52,086 nucleotides of DNA. It comes from Nemertoderma westbladi (lineage: Eukaryota > Xenacoelomorpha > Nemertodermatida > Nemertodermatidae). Shown piece after piece: positions 1-11,830 of the stretch. Location of the stretch: assembly GCA_032718475.1 (NCBI GenBank), contig JAUCBJ010000959.1, positions 1-52,086 on the forward strand, in the 5' to 3' direction. Numbering within the stretch: position 1 is the stretch's first letter; each line of letters opens with the position of its first letter. The notes under the pieces are model-generated. The model saw only the letters and a program-made list of their open reading frames with translations. It ran no database searches and was not told the origin of the DNA. The position numbers and the translations under genes are program-made.

Positions 1-702
1 ACTGGTGTTCTTTACTGCTGGTACGAGGCTCCTCCTTACCTTTACGATAGACATGAATCTAATGAGGAACGACCAACATATCTTGGTTTGCTGAAGAACC
101 CGGCAATTACGATAATATATATTCATCACATCTATGTTACGATGGTGTTATATTTTGTATGGGCCTATTATTCGTTTTATATTCACAGCTACTATCATGT
201 CAATCAATATAATATTGGTTTAGCTTATATGATTGAACCACTGTGCGAAATTTGTATAGCTGTCTTATTTACGATTTTGATTAAAAAGTTCAATTTCAAG
301 ACAATTTACCCAACTGTAATTGGTGTAACGATACTGTTTGGCTCTATGCAACTAGTAGGGCCGACTGAGATACTTGGTTTACCTCACTCCTTATCCATTT
401 CAATTAGTTCGATGGTCATCATTGGAATGGCAGTCGGGATAATGGAGATTCCAGCGTTTGAAACACAAACTCGCCTGGCTGTGAGGGTCTGCGGTCACCC
501 TGACAACATTGATACAAGGGCTGTTCTACAACAAGCCCTTAGAATCTCATTTGCCGTTGGTGCTTTACTTGGCGCGCTATTCGGTGGTATTCTAAATGAT
601 TACTTCGGATTCCAAATAACCGCTTCACTTCTTAGTCTGACGATTTTGCCTTTTCTAATCACTCTCATGACTTTATTCGCATGTGGATATGTTGATCAGT
701 AG
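1..702 (+). CDS. SLC18B1-like MFS transporter, 3' part (copy 1, cut by window start)
   Basis: The reading frame is open from base 1 to a TAG stop ending at 702. It aligns with residues ~195 to the end of the two complete copies at 5343 and 13549, so about half the protein is visible. It holds the central YEAPPYLYDRHESNEE loop and the C-terminal six membrane helices, including the FETQTRLAVR and GHPDNIDTRAVLQQ segments, and ends GYVDQ like its sisters. The glycine-rich helices and the MQLVGPTEILGLP segment resemble SLC18B1, the vesicular polyamine transporter branch of the SLC18 family. The substrate here is inferred only. No intron interrupts it. Its helix-7/8 region (WAYYSFYIH, MIEPLCEICIAVLFT) differs from both sisters, while flanking blocks are nearly identical. 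Family assignment is moderate; membership in the tandem cluster is certain. Confidence 0.85.
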   Translation, partial: TGVLYCWYEAPPYLYDRHESNEERPTYLGLLKNPAITIIYIHHIYVTMVLYFVWAYYSFYIHSYYHVNQYNIGLAYMIEPLCEICIAVLFTILIKKFNFKTIYPTVIGVTILFGSMQLVGPTEILGLPHSLSISISSMVIIGMAVGIMEIPAFETQTRLAVRVCGHPDNIDTRAVLQQALRISFAVGALLGALFGGILNDYFGFQITASLLSLTILPFLITLMTLFACGYVDQ

Positions 703-1285
703 GATATATGTTACGAAATAGGCCACTAATTTGGTGAAGGACAAGGCTTAGTGTTTAAATAATTAAAAGCCAACCCAACTTGTTTGTTTAGATAAGATGT
801 TGCAATGAATGGACTGCTGTGGCTCTTTGCAGAGAGTAGGCTCAAAATGGGGCTATAATAAAGGCCTTTATCTGTGGAACACTATATCTATGTACTTTGA
901 GTATATTGAGTTATTCCATGCAATTTACAATCTCGTGCTGGGTATAATATATGGCCGTTATGGTTTAAATAGGACAGATATTCCAAATATTAATAAACGC
1001 AATAATGGTGGGATAGACATGCAAAATAAGGGTGTAAAATAATTGCTATTAAAGTTTAGCAACACAGTAAAGTGGTGAAACATGGAAGTAACTCCAGTGA
1101 ATATGTAATTAATAAAAAGAGGGATATGGGTACTGGGTAGGAACTCTGTATTCTGTGAGGAACACAAAGGAACTTTATGGGAAAAAATAGCGAACAATTG
1201 GATAGCAAATACGTCTCTTATGTAAATATAAAAACTACATACCGGGAAGGTCAATTTAATCCCTGAATAATAAGTCCCAGTACTA
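703..1285. other. Intergenic spacer after MFS copy 1
   Basis: The first ~60 bases after the stop resemble the 3' flanks of the other two MFS copies (AATTTGGTGAAGG is shared with the copy at 6626), so the tandem duplication included some 3' untranslated sequence. The short open frames beyond that show no recognisable protein. Confidence 0.5.
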
Positions 1286-2345
1286 CAGGAGCTTATCAAT
1301 CAGCAGGTTGATGCTGATTCTGCCAATGATGCTGATGACCGCAGGCAATCATCCCAGGCATGGAAATCAATCAAATTGCTGACTGGGAAGCCAACCAACC
1401 AACCACCAAGGTTAAGTCAGATTCGCCAGCTTATCGCATCAAAGGTTGGAACGCCCACTTTGAAAAGCTCCTTACTAATGACAAGGTATTGCATGATAAC
1501 TTGTAGAACAAACAGTGTCCAAGTCTGTATTTCCAGATATTCCCAGTAAGGTGACATCTCCTTTGCCGAAGCCAAGGCTGCAAAGAGCATTAAGAACAAT
1601 TGCACCAGTGGAGTAGGTGGTGTCCCCGCTGATGTTGGAAAATATCACTGTGTTTGGAGCTTATTCACCACATCATAATATAAATGTACAGAGCGATGAG
1701 AGACCCACAAGAAATGGAAACAATTAAAACAACAAATAAGTTGGTGCCAGTTCCCAAGAAAGCCAAACTAACACTCTATGGATCTTTTTGGTGAATCTCG
1801 TTGATCTCTATTTCTACAAAACTATACAATATAATTCTGCTAAATCGCATCAGGGGTGCCATTGACAGACAGCTACTTGGAAATCACAATGGCTTCGATA
1901 AAGGTCGTGGGACCATGGAACCCATTCTGGCACTTAGAAGGCTTACATCGGGCTGTTATCTTTGTTGACTTCTTCAAGGCCTTCTATTCAGTCTCTCAAT
2001 CACGGAAGGTTCAGCAATGTTTTTGCATTAATTGGGATTCCTGAGGAAATTAATGCAGCAACTTTAGATCCACGATATTTGTATCTACCATTGCTAGTGA
2101 CAAAGCCACCTCCGCTTTCAAGGAGATTGCTTTGACCTTGATGATGTGGATAATCTCGCGAAAGTCAAAGGGAATGGGAGATTTGATGGAGCAATTTTGT
2201 CAATAAGGTGGCATAGCATTCTTAATACACATCGCATTACAGTATTCCAATTGCGGATTGCATGGTGGTGGTGGTGGCACAACTTTCAATTAAGCTAGCA
2301 TTGAATCTCAAAGTGCAGCTGAAACGCAGCTGGCCAATGATTCTA
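1286..2345 (+). mobile_element. Decayed LINE fragment (same family as the LINE at 31318-39811)
   Basis: Broken frames on the + strand match the LINE on the - strand near 38 kb. The segment QQVDADSANDADDRRQSSQ corresponds to its QQVDAINDADDSRQSSQ, followed by the thumb-side RT stretch and the FWxISLISI block. It then jumps to the C-terminal DVDNLAKVKG...HSILN region at about 2130-2230, so the catalytic centre has been deleted. Bases ~2230-2345 match the family 3' UTR (repeated TGCAGCT and CGCAGCTGGCC words). Many stops and indels show that it is dead. It contributes only sequence homology to the locus. Confidence 0.7.
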
Positions 2346-2560
2346 CTAGATTTTGACTCAGTAACTAATAACTCTGAGAATTAATGCAGAGAAATAGAAA
2401 ATTTGTAGACATCATTACTTACCTCTAGATTGTAATGGCAATTTTTTTTTGTTAATTATTTGATTAACTTTTTTCAATCATCTGTAATGCCGGTTCTACT
2501 CTAACATTTTTATAAATTTGTATTAGTATCAACTTGTTATTGTGTATAATGTCAGTGGCT
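2346..2560. other. AT-rich spacer
   Basis: No gene or recognised repeat is seen between the LINE remnant and the next element. Confidence 0.4.
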
Positions 2561-3600
2561 TTGTGTGGAATCAGGCATGTTTTTTACAAAGCCTGGGCTT
2601 TCTTTAAATTCTAAACATTACCTACTTTTTAAACAAAGACTAGTCTTCCTTGATAAGGGACGGCTTTGTTAAGAAAGCCTTGAAATTCTAGGTTTTGTTA
2701 TCAAAGACTGATTCATTAGACTATTTTAGCATTAGCTCTAAACCATTCTGAATGTCCACGCTGACTTGCATATTGCAACCATGTCTACTGGTAATCGTAT
2801 TGACTTCACAAACCCGTTATTTGAAAGAATGAACAATGAATCAATAAAAAGTAAATCTAAGCTATATACCAAGGATCATCTAGCATCCATGATTCAACTT
2901 TGGAAAGGGATCAACAGCGGTATTCTAAAAAAACCGATTCGTCAGATTATAATCTGATAAAGAAATACCTAGTTATTGGACTTGGTGGTTTGCTGGTTTT
3001 ATTTAAAGTACCAGAGAATAAAGAAGACATTCGTTTGCATCAAAGAAATGTTTGATGTTCTGTCCGAAATTGGCATGGTGGCCGTGACTATGTGTTGCAT
3101 CGGATAAAGGAACGCAGCTTTGCAAACATCAGTCGGGTGAGACTGTTGATCTTTTTCTTCGACACTGTATGGAATGCGTTAAGAAGAAGAGCATTGATCG
3201 AAAAGGAATCGTTGTTAAAACCAATTGCCACTGCCATAAGTCGAACATATGTAATATTAAGTAGGCGTTATAGTTAGGGTTATGGATGATGGTGTGATAA
3301 TAAACTAGTTTGATTGTTTGTGAACTAATTTTATGGAAAATAAAAATATTAATTTCACATCCCATATATCGATTTCAATCTTTATGATCAAGCAGCGCAA
3401 TATTATTGTAAATAGTAAGAAAGCCTAGGCATTCCTAAAAAAGCCTGTTTCATTAAAGAAGGCACTAATACAAATAATACATACAAAGTCTAGGCTTTGT
3501 GTGGATTCCAATGAATGTCTAGTCTTTCTTGATTTCGAACAGTTTTCTTAACAAAGCCTAGGCTTTATTAAGAAAACCTGATTCCATGCAAAGCCGTTAA
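2560..3600 (+). mobile_element. Integrase-type (Ginger-like) DNA transposon remnant
   Basis: Both ends carry the same word in opposite orientation. The left end has GGCTTTGTGTGGAATCAGG and the right end, read on the - strand, has GGCTTTGCATGGAATCAGG. Each is followed by related AAAGCCTAGGCTTT blocks, giving imperfect inverted repeats of well over 50 bp with extra subterminal copies at about 3410-3560. Between them lie broken + frames. One (3090-3230) reads like an integrase H2C2 zinc-binding domain: a HGGRD core, then an IKERSFANIS segment, and after a frameshift a CMECVKKK-type Cys pair. That arrangement is typical of KRBA2-like/Ginger transposases. Frameshifts and missing catalytic residues show that it is inactive. 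The target duplication could not be fixed. Confidence 0.5.
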
Positions 3601-5342
3601 CATATAGATCATAAACTGTATTCCATTCCGTTTTATATGTACGTTTAATTGTGAGGCCTCTAATTTATTGAGGCACGATATAAATATTATATTAATACTA
3701 TTAAGTGCGTTTTGATAATAGTAACAGTGTAATTATGCAATTATATAAATTTCAAAACATGTGTAAAACCTTTATGTTTATAAAGTCAGTTAAACATTAA
3801 AAAAAAACCACCATTAACTAACTGATCAAATCGTACATGGCCACACCCGTTAATAAATTAAGTTTGACAAAATGTTGTCATGATTATTTATATGGCTAAT
3901 AGAATATGTAGCAATGGGATGAACTGCAATTATGCAGTAAATCCAACTTGAGATATCTTGAGATCCCCATTTGAGATATAATACAATCAGATCACACTAT
4001 TAGATAATAATCCGTAATTTACTATCTAATAAACTAAAGACAGGTGAATGACCCTGGAAATAATTATATTATAGGCCCTATTTATATATCTAATTACATA
4101 ATTATAAAATTATAGGCCCTTTTTATATAATATCAACTATTGGGAGAGGATCCGAAAGTAATCCCAGAACCACTTATTTCGTTAAATAATTCTAAAACTC
4201 AATCCTCTCACACTAATTATAAATGAAATATATCCGATGCCTGCAACATTTTACAACCAAAATGTCTTAAGGTGAAAAATGTATCACACCTCGCCCAAAC
4301 AACCGCAAACGCATAGTGGGTGAATTAAACTAAAGACTACAACATACGTATGCACAACAACATAATACAACATATGTATGTTTGATTTATGACAAGTGAA
4401 AATTGATCCAGTGTCCAGTCACAACATCGTGTATCAATACACAATAACATAAACAATAATCCCAAAAATTAGTTACAATCATTAACCTATCAATCTCACA
4501 CTAACCATTGAAATCGCACTTTTTTCTCATGATGGTTCTCTGGTCGATTCCCTTCTCTCTGACACTTTTGAGCACATGATACTTTCGGACAAGAGAGTGT
4601 TGCCTACATGCCTAGGTCCTTACAGATACCACCTTCTCTATGAATCCCAACAACAACATACAACATTGAATATTTATACGAAATTTCAAAAGGTCTGAAA
4701 TTGTAATTTGAGTTATTCATCACAAAAAAAATCAAAATTATGTATAAAATCGTTTTACAATTATGCATCATTGCTGGGAATTATATAAAAAATAAATTTA
4801 TTTCATTGAAAAAAACAGGAACATTTAACATTAAATTAAATGCAATGTGATTCTTCATCATTATAGAAACATCATTGTTATCCACACAATAATGAATTAT
4901 ATGATATAATAAATATGAATATTATGTTCATGTTTACCAAGAATATTAGAATAACCGCACACACTCAGAAGCAATATTGAGCAATAAATGGTTGAATTTC
5001 CAGTTATTGCTAATAGAATTAAAAACAATAAAAACATTATGTAAGAGAATTAAAACAGAGACAGCATGTTGCAATAATTGTCCACAGTCCCAACTCCTAT
5101 CATATCTTTCAGCAGATGATCAAATGATATTTTATTGCCTTTTATAAGAGTTTGTTTAAAAAAGATAAACCTTCATAGCTCTCCTCTACATTACTAATTA
5201 CTAGGCATATAACTAACTTGGTTTGGGTTACACAGTTGTAGAATTCATAGTATTAATGTTCAAGTATTATATATTTAAACTAAATTAATGTTAATTGATA
5301 TAATAATAAAACATAGTAATAATATAAAACATATAATTCATA
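3601..5342. other. AT-rich intergenic region upstream of MFS copy 2
   Basis: About 1.7 kb with long A/T runs and no supported gene. It should contain the promoter of the MFS gene at 5343, but I cannot pick out a convincing core element. Only about 12 bases just before the start codon (ATTCATAATG context) are shared with the upstream side of the copy at 13549. Confidence 0.4.
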
Positions 5343-6626
5343 ATGCTAGATGAATCAACTTCCCTTTACCAAACTCCAACAAAAAGACTTCATGGATGGA
5401 GACTTACTGTGTTGGTGATTATATTGATGACCTTTCAGTTAATACCAGGATGGGGTATGAATCTACTGGAATCATTTTTCCCTATCGTTGTAGGAAAGCG
5501 TGGCTGGTCTAAGACCCTCATTGGTTCCTTGTTTGCAATATATCCCCTCGTCCAGGTTATTCTTTACATTGTTTTCCCACATTCCATCACCAACTGGGGA
5601 ACGCGAATTTCTTTAGGAATATTTGGCGTCATAGGAACGACATCCCAGCTGCTTTTTGGATTTGTAGAATACATTCCTAACAACACCGGACATATATTCA
5701 CCTGTTTTTTGCTGCGCCTGATAATAGGAATTGGTCTAAACATATGTTACACTTACTCCTACAATTTATTAATGGAATTGATGCCAAACCACAGAAGTTT
5801 CTTAGCTGGTATATCTATTGTAATTGCTACCGCAGGGTATGGTATCGCACCAGTATTTGGATCCTCTTTGTTCGCTTCCATGGGTTTTGAATTTCCATTT
5901 ATCATATCGAGTTTGATGTTTCTCACTGGTGTTCTTTACTGCTGCTACGAGGCTCCTCCTTACCTTTATGATAGACATGAATCAAATGAGGAACGACCAA
6001 CATATCTTGGAATGCTGAAGAACCCGGCAATTACGATAATCTATATTCATCACCTCTATCTAATGATGGTGATAAATTTTGTCTTGGCTTATTACTCATC
6101 TTATATTCACAGCTATTATTACGTCAACCAATATAATATTGGTTTAGCTTATATGATACATCCAGTGTTCGAATCTTGCATAGCTGTCATAATAACTCTT
6201 TTGATTAAGAAATACAATTTCAAGACAATTTACCCAACAGTAATTGGTGCAACGATACTGTTCGGCTCTATGCAACTAGTAGGGCCGACTGAGATACTTG
6301 GTTTACCTAACTCCTTATCCATTTCACTTAGTTCGATGGTCATCATTGGATTGGGAGCCGCGATAATGCAGATTCCTGCATTTGAAACACAAACTCGTCT
6401 GGCTGTGAGGGTCTGCGGTCATCCTGACAACATTGATACAAGGGCTGTTCTACAACAAGCTCTTAGAATCTCATTATCTCTTGGTGTTTTACTAGGTGCC
6501 CTTATTGGTGGGATTCTAAGTGATTATTTCGGATTCCAAATAGCTGCTTCACTCCTGAGTCTGTCGATTTTGCCTTTTCTAATCACTCTGGTGGTCTTAT
6601 TCACTTGTGGATATATTGATCAGTAA
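5343..6626 (+). CDS. SLC18B1-like MFS transporter (copy 2, complete, intronless)
   Basis: A single 427-residue frame runs from ATG to TAA. The start is supported by an identical N-terminus (MLDESTSLYQTPT) in the copy at 13549. About twelve hydrophobic segments are visible, in two six-helix halves joined by a charged loop (YDRHESNEERP, ~205-215), the major facilitator plan. Helix 1-2 (GWGMNLLESFFP, then GKRGWSKTLIGSLFAIYPL), the LVGPTEILGLP segment and the overall length resemble SLC18B1, which loads polyamines into acidic vesicles by proton exchange in characterised members. Specificity here is unproven. Copies 2 and 3 are almost identical over the first ~200 residues and differ mainly around helices 7-8 and 10. 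The gene lies antisense to NNT and probably inside its last large intron. Confidence 0.85.
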   Translation: MLDESTSLYQTPTKRLHGWRLTVLVIILMTFQLIPGWGMNLLESFFPIVVGKRGWSKTLIGSLFAIYPLVQVILYIVFPHSITNWGTRISLGIFGVIGTTSQLLFGFVEYIPNNTGHIFTCFLLRLIIGIGLNICYTYSYNLLMELMPNHRSFLAGISIVIATAGYGIAPVFGSSLFASMGFEFPFIISSLMFLTGVLYCCYEAPPYLYDRHESNEERPTYLGMLKNPAITIIYIHHLYLMMVINFVLAYYSSYIHSYYYVNQYNIGLAYMIHPVFESCIAVIITLLIKKYNFKTIYPTVIGATILFGSMQLVGPTEILGLPNSLSISLSSMVIIGLGAAIMQIPAFETQTRLAVRVCGHPDNIDTRAVLQQALRISLSLGVLLGALIGGILSDYFGFQIAASLLSLSILPFLITLVVLFTCGYIDQ

Positions 6627-6931
6627 CATAATAACAATAAGAAATATGCTTCAGAATTTGGTGAAGGTGATGATGTCATTAGGATTGGTTAAATTGTCAT
6701 AATTACACTTTTTTGTTAAGCTTGCTTGTTGGCACTCTTACTGATTAAGTAACATTTATCAGTATTCTTGGGTTGATCATACAACTGTAAATATTGAACC
6801 ATATAACTAATACCATCCTTTTATTTCAGCACTAAAGGCAGAGTAGAGGCATCGATAAGCTCATGTTAGAAATAATAACTAAACAATATTTTCATTAAAA
6901 TCGACACCATGAAATCAGTGGGAAGTCATAA
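6627..6931. other. 3' flank of MFS copy 2
   Basis: About 160 bases after the stop align with the 3' flank of the copy at 13549 (AAATATGCTTCA and ATTAAG..AACATTTAT words in the same order). This shows that the duplication unit reached beyond the coding region. Confidence 0.5.
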
Positions 6932-7650
6932 TCTAATATATATAAATATTGATTGTCTGACTGTCTGTCTGTTTGTTTGTTTGTCATCGGGTATACAATC
7001 GAACCCATCTAGATGAAATCTCGCTTACTATAGCTTGTTAGAAATGTCTCGCCCACGCCCTAACTGCTGCTAGAAGGCGAATTATCTGATAGTGAAAACC
7101 TGATATCATTTGGTTGTTTTTAAGTCGCAGAGTCATCTACAGTTCCCCAGTCTACCACTAGAGGGCAAAATGTCTGAAAATGAACAGGTTCGGCAACTTT
7201 GTTATTTACAATCAGTTTAGACTGAAACTTGGTAGGCTATATCTTTATGGAGTCGCGTACAGTTCGTACAGTTCCCCATTCTGCCGCTAGAGGGCAAAAG
7301 TCTGATATTGAAAACCTGATCCCATTTCGTTATTTTTAATCCTTTTGAGCTGAAACTTTGGCAGGTATCTAATATAGCAAAAGCTGTATCTTTACGGAGT
7401 TGCAGAGACGACTACAGTTCTTATGCCTACCACTAGAGGGTGAAATACCTGAAAGTGAACATTTACTCGAAATTTTGTTATTTATATTCCGCTTAAGTTG
7501 AAACTTATCTCCTATCTCCTATGGGGGCGGTGTTTTACTTTATGATGGTATATCTCTGTTCCAATCTGCCACACATTTCTCCACACATATTCATATATCA
7601 TCTGCACATGCACTAGAAAGCGGTGGCCCGAAGGGCCACAAGCTTACTAG
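6932..7650 (+). mobile_element. Non-autonomous Helitron
   Basis: The 5' end is TCTAATATATATAAATATTG followed by TGTCTG/TTTG runs. The 3' end has a GC-rich hairpin (GTGGCCC-gaa-GGGCCAC) about ten bases before a terminal CTAG. The base before the 5' TC is A and the base after CTAG is T, the AT target expected of Helitrons, with no target duplication. The interior has three to four diverged tandem units of about 130-180 bp. Each has a CTAGAGGG(C/T)(A/G)AA word and a GAAACTT...ATCTTTA(T/C)GGAG segment. There is no Rep/helicase frame, so it would depend on an autonomous relative. Confidence 0.75.
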
Positions 7651-7742
7651 TTATCTATAGATATTCACTAACAGTTTCAAATACTTGCACTGTACTGCTT
7701 GGGCTATCTATAAGGCATACTTCATTGTACTGTAGCTATACA

Positions 7743-8045
7743 TTAAGAATGGCTTATTGACAAAATTGTGCCACCACAACACCCTATAAATGATGACTTT
7801 CGCAAGATTATCCAACCCTTTGGGTTTTCTTAGAGCCTACAAAAAGACCAAAACTAAAAGCAGGCTGTTCTAATGAGCTGAGGAGCCTAGGGGCCGTTGA
7901 CTAGTGATTCAGATGATGTGTAAAACGTGATCCACTAGAATTATGAATTTAATTGGCGTAAGAATGTCATCATGAAGAATTCTCCATAAAACTTGGAATC
8001 AATTTGTGTCACCGTCAGTAGCAGACACAATACTGTCTACTCCAC
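7743..8045 (-). mobile_element. LINE fragment, internally deleted
   Basis: On the - strand, the C-terminal end of the LINE family at 31318 (the LWRRNFVDKS-type block, here LWWHNFVNK) is joined directly to sequence matching its RT region near 37060-37370 (AAAAAGACCAA, GAGCTGAGGAGCC and TGTGTCACC words). Frames are broken. It is a dead, deleted copy. Confidence 0.65.
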
Positions 8046-8308
8046 CTGCATGATTCGTCATTCTGAATGTTCTTTTCATATTATTTTGTTTATTGTAATC
8101 ATATCATTTTGGGAATATCAACTTATTTACTTCATTTTTCACAACTCCTGAAATCCACAACCTGACTGCGTTTTAAGGACTTCCTCAATCACTCTGAATA
8201 TGATTATACGATTATACAGTGAAAACGATTAATCTTAGGACAGAAAACTGTGACAAAAGTTGAGGTAATTGTAATCATGGAGCAATGAGCGATGAGAAAT
8301 GTAGGTTT

Positions 8309-8573
8309 ATATAATAATAATAATAATAATATTGGTTATTTATATAGCGCTTTTCTACGCTCAGCATACTCAAAGCGCTTTTATTATCATTACCCCCAGC
8401 AAAGCCAGGTTCCCATTATACCGCTGGGTTGACGTAGGCACTAATGTCTAAAGTGTCTTGCCTAGGGACACAACAGTGCGAAATTTCTACAGCCTTTAGT
8501 CGGATTCGAACCTGCGCCACCAAACAGTATTGTGTAAGCAGTTCAGGCGCCGTATCCACTCGGACACTGCGAC
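8309..8573 (-). mobile_element. tRNA-derived SINE with LINE-like tail
   Basis: Read on the - strand, the head starts at 8573 with a tRNA-like sequence. It has an A box in the context TGTCCGAGTGGATA and a B box GGTTCGAATCC at 8512-8502, resembling a Leu/Ser-class tRNA. A body of about 130 bp follows, with a CCTAGGCAAG segment. The tail contains an AAGCGCTATATAAATAA word and ends in an (ATT)n run at 8311-8331. Head, body and simple-repeat tail are all present, so it looks full length. The tail matches the 3' end of the LINE at 39851-41048. Confidence 0.8.
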
Positions 8574-8688
8574 ATCACAGGGCACATATGGTACATTGTC
8601 CAAATATGTCATACAATATGATAAGATAAACTCACGGAAAACATCCGTACTCAAAATCGCTTGCATTATTGGTGGAATAAACTAAATC

Positions 8689-8825
8689 GGGCCATCTGTT
8701 CCAGATGAGTTTGTACGTTGCGCCAGTACATCAGTACGCTTTATTGGCAAAACGGGCCATCCAGTCCAGATGAGTTTGTACATTGCGTCAGTACATCAGT
8801 ACGCTTTATTGGCAAAACGGGCCAT
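8689..8825. repeat. Two-copy 65-bp tandem repeat
   Basis: Two adjacent copies of a ~65-bp unit begin GGGCCATC(T/C) and contain CCAGATGAGTTTGTAC and CAGTACATCAGTACGC. A third partial copy begins at about 8819. Only a few substitutions separate them, so the duplication is recent. Confidence 0.8.
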
Positions 8826-10860
8826 ACCAGTACAGTAGTAATAACATGATCCATTACAAATTTCTATCCAGTTATCAATTAGTATCACATCACAAAAGTA
8901 AACAGAGTAGGTTATTTAAAAGGTAGGGCAGTACAAACATTCTGATATTTGCTAATTAATTACTGTACCAGTATTCTTTCATTTACGACAGTACATTCTG
9001 TATCACAGTATCACTACAGTTAGGTACGTATCCTAATGGCTTTACCTATACTGCTCTATACTAATACCGACACTAATAGCCTAAGAGAACAGCAGTACAC
9101 CGGGTTTTTTTTTTAAACCTACCCAACAGCTTAAAGTTGTAGTATTGAGCTTATTTGAATTTACCTCTTTTATGGAAGCTCTAGTTCGATTAACCCATTA
9201 TTGGTTACCTACGCGAAACTGCATACTGCATTGCATTGCCTAGGCGAAGCCTATGACGTCTCTTTAGGCTCAAAACCTATAACGGGTGGGGATGTGTTAA
9301 CAGCAGTTAGGGTCGTGTACTATCATACGGGGTTGCGTGTAAATGGTGGTGGGTTGTACATAAACGTTCAAAAATTTAACTGTTGTAACGTTTTACTTTT
9401 TGGTTAATACAGTAAAGATTTAGGTTAATGTAGAAACGTTATAATAATATAATTGGCTAATAAACTAAATAGCGTACCGGTATATTGATTATGCCGGTGA
9501 TTCTTTATTGATATCTGTTGATGTTCATTAATCTATAAATTTCCCACCTTTTGTAAACATAATATCTCATATATTGTTGTTATGACAATTATATGACAAA
9601 CTCTATCTACTGCAGTAAGTTTTTGCCACACTGCAGCACCATAAGACGATACTGCAGTACGGTTTTAGTTTACGATTTGTTATGCCAGTGCCAAGCAAAG
9701 AACTTGTAGTGTATTGGTTGTAGTAGTAGTATATCAATATCACTCAAACCAGAAGATTTGTCGTGATTATTAAATTCAATGGGTGCGGTGCATTATAAAT
9801 TTTTTTATCAAAATAATTGGATTCCAAGTCACTTTTCTCGGCTAAGCCCAGGTGTATTGTTTGTAGTTTTAGTATTACATAAACTATGTTTAGAACGATA
9901 AAGGCCCGGTTCATACAGTTGAGCTCTCATCGTTATAGTTTCAAATGAAACATTGCAGGTATAGTTATAGATAGATATAGAGATTGGTAGGTTGTCCGGT
10001 ATACAACATGTCCTGGAATATAATATATAGTATCGTAATTCAGCGACAAGGACAACCCCATTTAGTTTAAACATAGGTAGACTGCCATTATACCCATCCC
10101 CTCCCGATATAACATTATTGATTCGGCATGGTATTTCAGTCAATAGTGCTCTCCCACTGTCACACACTTTATGAGCTGCAAGTTGAAAGTTGTTCTTCAA
10201 GTTCAAGACGACGTGTCAACTGATACGTACTTATTTACAAGTTAGAACCTGACAGCCCGGCGCCTTAGAGCGAGTCTAGCTAGAGAATAATATTTTTGGT
10301 TTTTTTTTTAGCAGCAACAGTTAATGGGCGATTGATTGTCTTACTCTTCATAAAACAATGCAGAAAGTGGCGCAAATTGACGAATTGGATTTGGATGAAC
10401 AAAAATGTTATCATCCAGCACTTTTATTGTTTTGGTTAGAAAACACCGCATTAGCCTAGAAACTATGAATTATGGTATTCTTCTATCATCGTATTTTACC
10501 AAAATGTGAAAGAATTCACTCATTTCAGTTTCTTTTAACATTTATATCACATAAGAAGAATTGGAAACTTTATGAACTTTACTTTAAGAATGGGAACCAC
10601 TATACAGGTTCAGCTCTTGGGCCCTAACTATAAGAGGGCTGACATACAAAATAATAAAAACTATATAGACGACAAGCGAAGGAAGCATGTCGCTGTATCA
10701 ACTCAACTAATCCCAATCTATATTTCAACAGCTGATGAAATAATAAAATATATTTTATTACCTATTAATTTTAAGTAACCCAGCAGCAAAACTCCCCATA
10801 ACTCACCAACAATTAAATACCGGGTATTGGTTCACGGTCCTTGACATAGGTGACCATTAT
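8826..10860. other. Intergenic region, no supported gene
   Basis: Short open frames (for example on the - strand at 9829-10206) show no recognisable domain or codon pattern. There are scattered CAGTAC/GTACTG words but no ordered repeat. I see no RNA gene. Confidence 0.4.
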
Positions 10861-10867
10861 TACCGTA

Positions 10868-10916
10868 ATGTGTGTGTGTGTGTGTGTTAGTGTGTGTGTG
10901 TGTGTGTGTGTGTGTC
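10868..10916. repeat. (TG)n microsatellite
   Basis: An interrupted TG dinucleotide run with one TTAG interruption. It leads into a ~300-bp stretch starting CCAGAGCGATATCTCAG that looks like degenerate dispersed-repeat sequence rather than a gene. Confidence 0.85.
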
Positions 10917-11219
10917 CAGAGCGATATCTCAGTTATTTATTAATCAATCGAAACAAAATTTGGACAAAAGTTAGATATAGGGATGGCGAAGGCTCATACA
11001 AAAAATTGGGTGTCGAGATGGTATTTGTGCGATGTGAGCGCTATATTTGCGTGTTTTCGCATGGTTTAGGAAAAAGCTATCTTGTCATAGGGAACGCAAT
11101 GAATGATTCTGATATTTGGCATGGAGGTACCTGAATTATTTGTAAATCGATTAACGGAGGCCGATTTTTAAATTTGGACCTACATTATGACCTAATTGAA
11201 GATTTAATTAAGGTAATTA

Positions 11220-11830
11220 ATTAGCACTGCTAGTACTGTCTGATTGTCTGCCTGTAGTAGGCATACCGGACCGGTACTACCTGACCACTGTAGGCCTATC
11301 TGCCTATCTTCATACTGTCATAGGTCAGTACAGCAGTAGGTCCTAGCCTAGCCCTAGCAGTAAATATAATATTTCGCCATGTTCGCAGGCGACTTCGCAC
11401 TGACTACCAGTAGGCCTATGCAGCTATGCTATGAGATTAACCGTCCAGTCGTTCAGATGCATATGGTACCGGTACTGGAACGGGTTACGGTTTAATCCTG
11501 CATTTGTCAATTACGACAATACCGGTACGACTTTGAGTACCGCTGTACCGGTACGCGGTAGCCTACCGTTACCGGTTGACCGGTAGGCGTAGGCGGTAGA
11601 CCTACGGTGCGATGGTAGCCAGCCGGTAGGTGGTAGGCTTACCGTACCGGTATAAATGTTGGCGGATGGCGGGATGACGTCGTGTGGCGCGTAATTACTT
11701 ACCGGTTGCCGGTAGACGCCTACCCAACTCGTAACTGGTGGTCGTGGTCGTGGTGGGATGAGCACAGGAGCATGAGGTCGCCTACGATGGGAACAAGTGA
11801 AAAGGAAACATAGGCCTACCCGAACGAAAA
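11220..11830. other. Region rich in ACCGGT and TAGGCCTA palindromes
   Basis: Non-coding sequence in which ACCGGT recurs at least seven times between 11460 and 11720 (for example GGTACCGGTACTGG, TGTACCGGTACGCG and GTACCGGTATAA), with several TAGGCCTA words between 11290 and 11430. CpG content is higher than in neighbouring DNA. No gene was found. Confidence 0.5.

Noticed and set aside
10850-11134. 94-residue + strand frame beginning in the TG repeat
   Set aside because: It opens inside a (TG)n microsatellite and the remainder shows no domain. It is likely dispersed-repeat sequence.
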